27,071 bases of DNA. Origin: Plantago elongata (lineage: Eukaryota > Streptophyta > Magnoliopsida > Lamiales > Plantaginaceae). The translations under genes and the position numbers were made by a program. Positions 18,752 through 27,071 of this stretch are shown here, in pieces. The notes under the pieces were generated by a model. That model made no database searches and was not told the origin of the DNA. It was given only the letters and a program-made list of their open reading frames with translations. The stretch is taken from NCBI GenBank assembly GCA_036897095.1, contig JAYMSP010001996.1, positions 1 to 27,071 on the forward strand, given 5' to 3'. Position 1 is the stretch's first letter. Each line of letters starts with the position of its first letter.

Positions 18752-19916
18752 CACTACAAAAATGCAGGGGGACAATCCCCCCCCCCCCCCCCCCCCCATT
18801 CGTCGATGGCTCCTTAGTGACGGAGTCAGCGACGAATAAACCCACCGTCGTTGTCCTTTCCGTCGCAAGGGCTTTTGCGACGAATAAAATTCGGTATAAG
18901 AATACAGTACGACGATACATCCATGAACGATTAGTAGTCATTCGATATTTTTAACCTGACACGCCTCATTTTGTAAGATTTACTACATTTTTATTAAATT
19001 TCAATTTGTTACATATATTTCCCACAAAAGCATGAGCTAGTATAAATCACATTCATTTCAAAATCAAATTGTCTCTACAACACTAAATTGAAACTACAAC
19101 TACTACATACTTAACATTATATTAATTAACGATCCAATCGTGTCATCTCAAATTAAGTTTAAGAAGCTAGTATATAATATCGTTCTCAAAAACATACAAT
19201 TGGCCAACCTAGTCAAAATAACAAAATTCACCACTAGCAACAAAATTCTCAAATTTAACACTCAACTAAATCTTCTTAATCATACTATGTTTGCCAAAAT
19301 ATCAAATTAAACTACCTATATACTTCATACATATCAATTTTTAAATTTCAAAGTTAACACAATACTTAATATAGCCTAATCTAGCTACTACATACTTCAT
19401 ATAAACATGTAATTGCTCAAATTAGTCGAAAGAGTAGAAAATTATCAAATTTATAAAAGGTTTGCCAAAATACCTTCGATTACGGAGAAATAAACGGATG
19501 AAAGTTGAAATTGGTACACCACCCGAGCTCCTTGTCCCAATATCTTCGAATAGACTCCAAGAGTAGACGGATCGGTTAGGAAATGGACGGATCGAAGAAG
19601 AGCCGATTGGGAGTAAGAAGGGAGAAAAAAAAGAAGAGGCAGGGGAGAATGAGGGCCTATTGCCCGTTGCCTCCTCTTTTATTCCGTCTCAGCGAAGGAA
19701 ACGCTATCCAAGCGACGGATAGACGCTAATCCGTTGTGGGACGGATTAGCTGCTGAATTGGCGAATTCCTCCATTTTTTTTAAGTCAAAGATTTTAAGGA
19801 CAAATAAATCATCCGTCCCAAAATTCATCATTAAACAGAGACAGAGTGCTTATCCGTCGCTATTTAGCAACTGAAATGGATAGAGCCCGCCGCTGTTTGA
19901 AGGAATTCTTGTAGTG
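18752..19916. mobile_element. Non-autonomous CACTA (En/Spm) element
   Basis: 1165 bp, starting CACTACAAAAATGC and ending GAATTCTTGTAGTG (reverse complement CACTACAAGAATTC), flanked by a 3-bp TAT duplication (18749-18751 and 19917-19919). Subterminal GCGACGGA/TCCGTCGC-type repeats occur in both orientations near the two ends, as in CACTA transposase binding regions. No transposase ORF. A run of 21 C lies at 18777-18797 just inside the left end. Confidence 0.9.
18777..18797. repeat. Run of 21 C
   Basis: A homopolymer of 21 cytosines inside the left end of the CACTA element. Its length may be unreliable in the assembly. The complementary G21 could form quadruplexes. Confidence 0.95.
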
Positions 19917-19919
19917 TAT

Positions 19920-20832
19920 ACCATTATTCGGATATCATTATTCGGATTCAACTAGAATTTTATAAGCAAATGTTGTCGTCTGCAAAGGATTGTTATATTT
20001 AGGTTCCAAGTATATGCACAACCATCACATTTTTGAGTACAATATTATGCGGCAAGATCTTCCCAACAATGTTTGAATTCTTTATTGCATAGGTGCTAGT
20101 TCTCTTTTTACGTTAGTTTCACATTCTATTTGTTGGAAGAGTTATAAATATCTATTTTTTAAGATACATAGTTCACAACTTTGAGTTGCAACCCAACTTA
20201 TTATTTCCTATAAAATATTCATAAAAAATCAACTATAAATATTAATGAGTTGGATGGGTTCAACCCACCTAAAGGAAAGATCTATATATGTAAAACAAAT
20301 AAATTGCTTAAATGAATGGATATAATTGTTGAATAGATTAATTGTAGTAATAGGTTACGCTTCGTATCATGGGTAATACGTTAACGGTTTTCCTGATCAG
20401 ATATAGACTATGCTCATGCTTCATCCCAAAAGATGATGAAGTATGTGAATTATTGTTGAATATACATACGGATCTATTTGAACCATTTATAGTGACTCAC
20501 TTTCCGTAAGATAAAATTGTATATGTACCTTTAGTAGCCACATGATTAGTACTAGTACTATTAAATAAAACAACTTTGCTAGATAAGTAGAAGACAAATT
20601 TAAATATTTTTCCATTTTTTATGTTGTATCATGGTCCAAGAATAGAAAAACTACACCTCATGAAAAGGTCACCATGTTTTTTGGAAATTTTACTAGATAA
20701 CTAGAAGCAGAGCTTATTAGTATCATCATAAATAGGAAATGCTTGCTTTGAGGCCAACCACTATATGGAACTTCTCCAAATTTGTCCGAGTAATGGTCTA
20801 AAATCATTGGAAGAGATAGATCCACTCTAACC
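19920..20832. other. Upstream region of the C2-domain gene
   Basis: About 0.9 kb of AT-rich sequence with no supportable ORF. The C2-gene promoter should lie in its right part, but no unambiguous TATA box or start site could be chosen. Confidence 0.4.
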
Positions 20833-20865
20833 ATGCCAAAGCATCTCAAAACTGGCTTCTATTGA
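20833..20865 (+). promoter_or_regulatory. Upstream ORF (10 codons) before the C2 gene
   Basis: ATG at 20833 reads MPKHLKTGFY and stops at 20863-20865, 17 bp before the main start at 20883 and in a different frame. If it is transcribed, ribosomes would have to bypass or reinitiate after it. Confidence 0.4.
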
Positions 20866-20882
20866 TCATTCCATCACCCTTG

Positions 20883-22043
20883 ATGGACACCGCACCGACA
20901 ACATCCTCCTCCGTTGCCTCCTCTTCCGTCACCGTGCTTGTTCCACCACCGATCCCTTACCACCTCTTGGAGATTAGCCTAATATCGGCTCAAGACCTAG
21001 CACCTGTCTCCAAATCCATGCGTGCATATGCAGTAGCATGGATCCAACCAGCACATAAAATTACCACACGGACCGACCAAAATGGTCACACTCATCCGAC
21101 ATGGAACGAGAGGTTTGAGTTCCGTGTGGAAAATGAGTCACTATTTGCAGAGGACACATGCATGACGGTGGAAATCTACACGGCTTCCTGGTTCCGTGAG
21201 ATCTTAGTGGGGACTGTCTGTGTAGTTATGAGAGATCTGATTATGCCGCTGCTGAATAACGAGTTGAAAAACACACGTTTTGTCTCCCTCCAAGTCCGTC
21301 GTCCCTCTGGAAACCCCCAGGGGATACTCAACCTGGGAGTTTCCATCTTAGATAATACCATAAGAAGCAGAAGATATCCTGAAAATTCTCTTGCTGTAGC
21401 ACTGAAAAGGGCCAATTCTCACAGTGTCAGAGCGCGAAGAATCAAAGGTGGTCAAGAAGAGGAAGAAGATATGAATGAGGAATCAAACAAGAAAAACGAG
21501 CTCAGGCATTCATTGAACATGGGATTTGATCTTAACAATGGCTCAATGGTCAATGGATCCATGGTTAATGGCTCGGAAGTATGTTCTGATATAGGCCCCT
21601 CGGCCTCAATTGTGGCAGCAGACTTAGCAATCAAGTCTCGAAATAGAACTGTCGAGAACAACACCATGAACAGAGACACACAAGAAGCTGATGACTCTGG
21701 TAGTTCAATACTGGAAGATCTAACAATGGAAGAAGCAAAAGCTAAAGGGTACAGAATTAGAAGCAAAGACAGATGTAGAAAGGAGTCACTGAAGCAATAT
21801 AGTACCGATGATGAAAGCGACCTGTCCGAGTTATCGACTTACAACAGGCATTCTCGGAGGAACTCTGACGGAGGCCTATTTTCGTGCTTTGGAAACGTGT
21901 ATGGCATCGAAGTCTCCATAGTTTGCGGAGCCAGCAACAATGCAGCTGGTGGCAGGTGTAGAAGTAAAAGTAGAACTACCAGAGAAAATAAAAGTTCCAG
22001 CGAGAGTGAAAGTAAAACTTCCAGCGAAACCATTGCAACCTAA
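20883..22043 (+). CDS. C2-domain protein (SRC2/BAP-like, calcium-dependent lipid-binding family)
   Basis: Single-exon gene of 386 residues from the ATG at 20883; the open frame starts seven codons earlier at a TTG, which I rejected. A Pro/Ser-rich leader (to about residue 26) precedes one C2 domain at about residues 27-157: HLLEISLISAQDLAPVSKSM, AYAVAWIQP, THPTWNERFEF and EILVGTVCVVMRDLI. Few of the acidic residues in Ca-binding loops are visible, so calcium-independent membrane or protein binding is possible. The C-terminal half is polar and Ser/Arg/Glu-rich, probably disordered, with a conserved-looking block FSCFGNVYGIEVSIVCG near the end, as in plant homologues of this family, and a final Ser/Lys-rich tail. 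It appears intact and converges on the ATRX-like gene. Confidence 0.9.
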   Translation: MDTAPTTSSSVASSSVTVLVPPPIPYHLLEISLISAQDLAPVSKSMRAYAVAWIQPAHKITTRTDQNGHTHPTWNERFEFRVENESLFAEDTCMTVEIYTASWFREILVGTVCVVMRDLIMPLLNNELKNTRFVSLQVRRPSGNPQGILNLGVSILDNTIRSRRYPENSLAVALKRANSHSVRARRIKGGQEEEEDMNEESNKKNELRHSLNMGFDLNNGSMVNGSMVNGSEVCSDIGPSASIVAADLAIKSRNRTVENNTMNRDTQEADDSGSSILEDLTMEEAKAKGYRIRSKDRCRKESLKQYSTDDESDLSELSTYNRHSRRNSDGGLFSCFGNVYGIEVSIVCGASNNAAGGRCRSKSRTTRENKSSSESESKTSSETIAT

Positions 22044-22758
22044 TTAGCTCCATTTTCACAGCTTATCTGATACTGTTTAGGAAATAGTACTAGTCAAACC
22101 TGTCACACATCATATAAGTTTTGTTCTGTGATAATAAGGCGAAGGTTGCAGGTTCGAGATCTGCATGGGCCATATATTAGTTTTTAAAAATTTAACAATG
22201 ATGCGCAGTTCAATTGTCAGGACGCTTCACCTCTAATCAATAGGTCGGGTTCGATTCACCCTTTAGCCGTTTCAATAAAAAAACAGCGAAATGAATGAAC
22301 ATGATATTTCTACGGGAACAAGTAAATGTATGAACTATAAAAGAACAAGCTTCAAACAACAAAAATGCTTTCAGTTTCGGATTGAACAGCTGATATAATT
22401 CATACTTACATACACCAAGGTGAAATCTGAAGCAGAACCAGAATTAACCATGATTGTTCTGCTGTAAATAACAAGGCACGATATGTTACTACAACAGGCC
22501 TTGAACTTGAAGGTTCCAATAACATGCTTCTTACAAAAACTGATGTTAGCCTATCATCATGCGCTTTCAAACGGGACGAACTGGATATTCATCCCCTTTC
22601 GTCAAAAGGTTGTATTTTGTTGCCATATCATAACAACTACCAAATTTACAGGAAGGATGTTTGCAATGGCAGCCAAGCACAATATTAAATTACAAACTCC
22701 AGGTGTGTGATTAAAGAAAAAGTCTCGTACCACTTGATTATCAGGAACACAAGCTTTG
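22044..22758. other. Convergent intergenic region between C2 and ATRX-like genes
   Basis: It holds the 3'UTRs of both genes and tRNA-related repeat sequence. The ORFs here (22483-22710 and others) have no family resemblance. Confidence 0.5.
22135..22270 (+). repeat. tRNA-related (SINE-like) sequences
   Basis: Two pol III B-box-like sites, GCAGGTTCGAGATCTGC (about 22149-22165) and GGGTTCGATTCACC (about 22247-22260), each able to form a T-arm. The second is preceded by an A-box/D-arm-like ATGCGCAGTTCAATTGTCAGG at 22201. No full tRNA cloverleaf. It reads as a degenerate dimeric tRNA-derived SINE or two tRNA fragments. Confidence 0.4.
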
Positions 22759-25700
22759 TTAACATACATTTCTTACAAGGTCTTCCCATTTTATTTCTTG
22801 AGCGCATTCACCACATACGGTATGGCAGCCATGCTTTACACCCTGACTCCTCAAGGTTAGCAAGTGAGAGAGTTTTGAGCACGCTCGCAGCACAAAACGA
22901 TTTCGATGACGAAATCTCGCACGTTCAAGTGCATCATCATTCTTGGGGGGCACTACTGTCAACAGAACAGGCTGATCGGTCACAGATGTAGTAGTGGAAC
23001 GTTGCTGTTGCAGTGCAGATTCATTAACAGGTAACTTTAGCTGATCAGATACATTTCCCTCCAGAGAAGACCGTCGTACCTCCTCCCACTCAAAGGTTTT
23101 CCGATATACTTCCCAAGCCATGTCTTGTTCTTCTTTAGACAGTTTTTCCTCTTCATTTTCTTGCAGCATCGTCTCATGTTCGTGGTAATTAGAAATCCAC
23201 CTGGAATAAAATGCGCAATTAAAAAAACAAACATGGTTAGCAGTTAATAATTTCATCACTGGCCACAAAAGTTTAAAGGGAAAGGCAAACTTGGACAGAT
23301 TCAGCCCAACAGCATGAATAGCTACTTACTGGTGAGCATAAAATTCAAAATTTTCTCTGCCAAGTGCCAACAGAATTTTATAATTAGAAAAGAATATAAG
23401 AAATAGCCGGAAATTGATCTGAAATAATCATAGCTACATCATTAGAGTCAGAGCTATGAGTGGTCAATTCCCCCTTACCTCTCACACCTACTAATTTCAC
23501 TCATTCTGTACAAATTGACTACTTAGAAAAGACAGGAAAGGTTCTTTCTATCTACATCTTCAATGGAGCACTGTATTTGATCATGTTAACATAACTTACA
23601 GAGCACTGTATTTCATTCCCTAACTTGGGCATGGCTACGGATAGTACCGTCGCATTGTACTAACAATAGTACACTTCTTCTAACCATTGAATCAAATCTT
23701 GATTCAATCTCATCCGTTGATTAATTATTAATGTGATGGGTTGTCGCACTGTCACATAATAGCGTCGCACTACGTTGCAATATAATAAAATATGTCATAA
23801 GGCTAAATTACTTGATACCCTTTTATATTTTAAATTTAACAAATATACCCACAAATAATATCAAATCAACCCCATCATCAAATAATTCACAAATACACCA
23901 ATTTTAAATTACATAAAAAAAAGTTAACATTTTTGTTCATTTGACCGGAGCTCCGGTTGGAGTCGGAGCTCCGGTCAGCTGCGCCATGGCATGGAAGTTC
24001 TTCCATGGCTCCATGGAAGCTCGAAGTGGCTGCCATATAAGCAACTTCGAGCTTCCATAACATTGAAGATGGGGAAGTGACGGTCATGGTGATGTCCTTG
24101 TATGAATTGGTTCGCCGGAGCTCCGATGACTAGCGGTGGTTTGTGGTGGTGGTGATAATTGAATAAGAAGAAGAAGAGAAGAGAAGGTGATGGTGATTTT
24201 TGGAGAAGAGGATTAACTTTGGAGTAAAAATGTAAGGAGATTATTTGGGAGGGGTGATTTTTGTAATTATTTAAATTCATATTTGTACAATTGTTTAAAT
24301 TTTGAAAAATTGTTAACAAATTAATTAAAATGCTTAGATTTTGACAGTTGTTCAATTTTAAATGGTGTACTAATGATAGTACGCTAGTACGGAGATTAGC
24401 CAAGCCCCCCCTAACTTTCATAACACACGACTTTACACTATAGTTTATATAGTATTCAACAAGGGATGCACACGCTAAATGGAAGTGTGCAGAGAAGTCC
24501 TAACTATTTACCTCGGGTGATGTCTGCTTATCAAATTTCGGATCATCTTGTCGGAAGATGTACTCTCATGATCAAGTGGCAGCTTCTTGTCGAATAAGTT
24601 TCCAACATGATCAGTTTCATTTGGCTCAGTTGCATCTCCGGTATCTTGTCCAAGCCCAGGCATCACTTCGGCACTTTCATCATCGCCAAACTCAAATAAA
24701 TGCCTTATTTCCTCTTTGGACATTGTTCTGTGTACCTGTTGCCTATCAACTACCCTAGCTGCGAGGCCTTCTTTAGTCACCTGCAGAATTGTTGTCAGTG
24801 AGTCCTTTTTTTTCACATGCTAGGTACTTTGATCCACATTTATCTGCCCCTACCTGACGCTTATAAATTTTTTCTTCCATTGTAGCATGAGCAAGCAATC
24901 GGTATGCAAAGACAGGTTTCGTTTGGCCATACCTACATAAACATAAATAATTGAACTTAAATAACTTAACCTCTACCAATATATGGCTTTAATGTTATGA
25001 GAAAATAATGGGCATCCGCACCTCCAAACCCTGTATATAGCTTGAAGATCATATGTAGGGTTCCAAGAGCCATCAACTATAATCACCCGGTTAGCCGCAT
25101 GAAGATTTATACCAAGAGATCCAGCTCTTGTAGATATCAAAGTGCATTTAACCCTTTTATTTGAAGGGTCATTAAATCTCTCGACCAACTTCTGCCTCTC
25201 GGAGCTTTCTGTTCGTCCATCAAACCTGTTTTTCATGCAGCAAGATGTAAAGGGAAAATATTAATTTTCAAAATAAATGAAGACCACCCGACATGAATAA
25301 AAGGGACATACGTGTGAGTAATAGTGCGGGAGAACTCACAGGGATAAAGAGAAAAAAGACGGTCATAAATATGGACCAAAACAGAGCTCACTGGCAGTTT
25401 GCATCTCTATATTTGTTATTCTTATTGTCAAAACATGTAAATAACAAGATCTAATTTACATCTTAAATTTTCTGTTTTCTTTCCTTTGAAACTCCAGGTT
25501 AAAGTAAAGGTTTGAACTTCAAGAGTCAAATGCCCGCATTTTCCATCAGAACAGTTCAAGTCTATTATGTATGTACACGAGGGATTTATGACATCAATTC
25601 AAGCATATCCCAATTTCAACAAAAGGATTATCCCATTTGGTAGGCAACTATGAAAGGATCTTGTCTGCAGGTTTAATAACTGCAAATATGTAGTTTCAAT

Positions 25701-26898
25701 CTTCCAGAGGTTCAGCAGGTGGGGCAAAACAAAAGAACATTACACATTCTTCAGGTACAAGCCCAGATTATCAAGTTGGATTATAGATTCCCATCCTCCC
25801 GGAGATGTGTCCAACGAGGATTGCCTTTTCTCTTAAGGCGTTTGCAATTTAGTATCAACAAAAGTAAGGTAGAATCTATCAAGTTTCCTATACAAACCTG
25901 TACCAGTCCTTTCCTTTCCTCCAGAACTTCCCATTCCTCCTTGGGCGAGGCATTCTTGTAAGGTAATATTCAATTAGGTCCAAAGTTGATAGACTTTGAC
26001 TAAAAACTAGGGCCTTGTCACCAATACTCGAGCACATCGTCAGGATATCGATTAGCAAGACCATTTTACCACTGTAATCAATATCTTTATAATTGTTGTC
26101 TTTGAGAAGATCTTTCCACCAGTCCTGATTTTACAAAAGAAACCAATAAATTCTCAGCAAATGCAATTTAGTTTATCTAGTACTCATGAAGCAGCAAATT
26201 CAGCATACCTCACAGAGAAATCCATTTTCATTCTTCTTAGGAGGATTGCTTAGCTTATCTGCACACAACAATGCCAGAATTAAGAAGTACATAAAGATAT
26301 ATCAAGTAGGGACTTAGAGCACTATCAGCAATGTCATTAACTCCAAAATATATCTGCGGAAGCACTTGGGAACTGGTACTTCCCCCGTCCTAGTCAAAGC
26401 TTACTTGTTTTAAGGTTTGTTTTGATCACAAATTAATCCTAAGTCAGATGTAGGAAATATAATTTTCTTAATTCTCTGCCTATGTGATTTGCCATATATT
26501 TATGGTCAAACTGGTGTTCAAAAAAGGCAACAAGAACTAAATGGTTAGCTTATTACAGGATGGGGAAAGAACTAAATCAAAACAACCCAGTTATAGCGAA
26601 ATGGTAAAACACTTGGTGCGTTAAGTTGCATGAATTGGGTACAGTATAATCTAGAAACAAACTGACTAGTAAGTAGTAACTAATAAGGAAAGGAACTGTA
26701 TACGATCTGGCTGACAAGTTCAGCAATTCAATGAGAAAATGACTCATGCATTGGTCTAGAAGTACCTCCTGATATCATGTTGTAGTCCACATTTTCATCA
26801 CTTGAGCTGTCATCAGCAAGTCCATGTTCAACATCTTCAATTTTACCATGGTCTTTATTCTCTTTCATGAGTTGCAGAATTCCAGGATGATTCCATAT
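22759..26898 (-). CDS. ATRX: ATRX/CHR20-like SNF2 chromatin remodeller, C-terminal part (5' end outside window)
   Basis: SWI/SNF2 ATPase; ATRX proteins deposit histone H3.3 and remodel heterochromatin. Seven exons with matching phases: 26766-26898, 26209-26258, 25898-26124, 25022-25225, 24854-24932, 24512-24780, 22759-23200 (1404 nt, 467 residues plus stop). The first begins [11 protein letters not shown], the end of the SNF2_N region. An acidic linker ([11 protein letters not shown]) follows. The helicase C domain has [20 protein letters not shown], the insert [19 protein letters not shown], motif [20 protein letters not shown] and motif [22 protein letters not shown]. The C-terminus is acidic, then ends [14 protein letters not shown]. 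The helicase motifs and splice sites are intact, so it looks functional. Donor GTGCGG after the fourth exon is a weaker GT site. The intron 23201-24511 hosts a MULE-type element; the intron 26259-26765 holds a Stowaway fragment. Confidence 0.92.
23627..24408 (-). mobile_element. Non-autonomous MULE-type element, copy 2, in ATRX-like intron
   Basis: About 782 bp bounded by GGGCATGGCTA and TAGCCAAGCCC(C), an 11-bp inverted repeat with one mismatch, and a perfect 9-bp target duplication CCCTAACTT (23618-23626 and 24409-24417). Subterminal TAGTAC/GTACTA motifs, a GGAGCTCCG core and a GGTGGT-rich tract match copy 1 (8103-9187) in the opposite orientation. No transposase. It lies wholly within the last intron of the ATRX-like gene and does not touch a splice site. 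Confidence 0.8.
26379..26545. mobile_element. Truncated Stowaway-like MITE in ATRX-like intron
   Basis: CTTCCCCCGTCC preceded by TA (26377-26378) matches a Stowaway terminus, and the interior (GTCAAAGCTTACTTGTTTT, then GTGATTTGCCATATATTTATGG) looks like a plant Stowaway. A facing 3' terminus (GGGACGGAGG) is absent, so the copy is truncated or degraded. The right boundary is approximate. Confidence 0.45.
26593..26645 (+). repeat. Weak tRNA-like A-box sequence
   Basis: TAGCGAAATGGTAAAACACT resembles a tRNA 5' half (A box), followed by an anticodon-arm-like segment and TGAATTGGGT, but no B box. Possibly a degenerate SINE in the first visible ATRX-like intron. Confidence 0.2.
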
Positions 26899-27071
26899 CT
26901 ACAGAGAACATAATATACAAGGATCTATAATATTATATCATTGGAAGTTATTTTCTCCATACCAAATCGAAACGGAAAATGTACATCGAGATAGTATCCC
27001 ATCTGAATTGTGTCATGACTGAGAAACCATAAAATATGATGGGACTTGACTCCTACAATTATTCCCCCCCC

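Noticed and set aside
23975-24421. 148-codon minus-strand ORF overlapping MULE-type copy 2
   Set aside because: It runs through the element, its terminal repeat and the TSD, and lies inside an intron. Low-complexity His/Ser content only.
27064-27071. Run of C at the right edge
   Set aside because: Only eight bases at the window end within an intron; could be chance or an edge effect.

Overview
This is nuclear DNA of a flowering plant, probably a eudicot. It is AT-rich, has short-exon genes with GT..AG introns, includes a nucleus-encoded plastid Ycf20-like gene, and is dense in plant transposons (PIF/Harbinger, MULE, hAT, CACTA, Stowaway). I cannot name the species. Three host genes are supported: (1) a Ycf20-like gene on the minus strand (CDS 5640-6514 in two exons, plus a probable 5'UTR intron); (2) a single-exon C2-domain gene on the plus strand (20883-22043); (3) the last seven coding exons of an ATRX/CHR20-type SNF2 chromatin remodeller on the minus strand (22759-26898), whose 5' part lies beyond the right edge.

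Layout. 1-1140: LTR- or promoter-like non-coding sequence. 1257-4267: a decayed PIF/Harbinger element with an ORF1 (Myb/trihelix-like) and a DDE transposase. 4660-5042: an unidentified broken coding fragment on the minus strand. 5640-7260: the Ycf20-like gene. 7457-9187: a cluster of small non-autonomous elements, including a roughly 1.1-kb MULE-type element (8103-9187) with a Stowaway MITE nested in it. 10133-12670: a broken plant-mobile-domain (PMD) gene, plus strand. 12940-17011: a broken MULE transposase, minus strand and convergent with the PMD gene, whose reading continues through a SWIM finger and a Gln-rich minisatellite into an OTU-like cysteine protease. A 1-kb hAT element (14934-15936) with a perfect 8-bp target duplication sits inside it; it may carry a captured SAC3-like fragment. 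17498-17563: a near-perfect 31-bp hairpin. 17675-17925: a tandem duplication. 18752-19916: a non-autonomous CACTA element with a run of 21 C. 20883-27071: the C2 and ATRX-like genes, convergent, with a second MULE-type element (23627-24408) inside an ATRX-like intron.

How it fits together. The host genes are unrelated neighbours. The 9.2-18.4 kb stretch reads as one degenerate mobile-element island in which a PMD gene and a transposase-SWIM-OTU gene lie tail to tail. All its reading frames are broken, and several stops look like C-to-T decay, so it is now a fossil. The best leads for something undescribed are the PMD/MULE/OTU pairing, the two-copy MULE-type family with 9-bp target duplications, and the unexplained hairpin.
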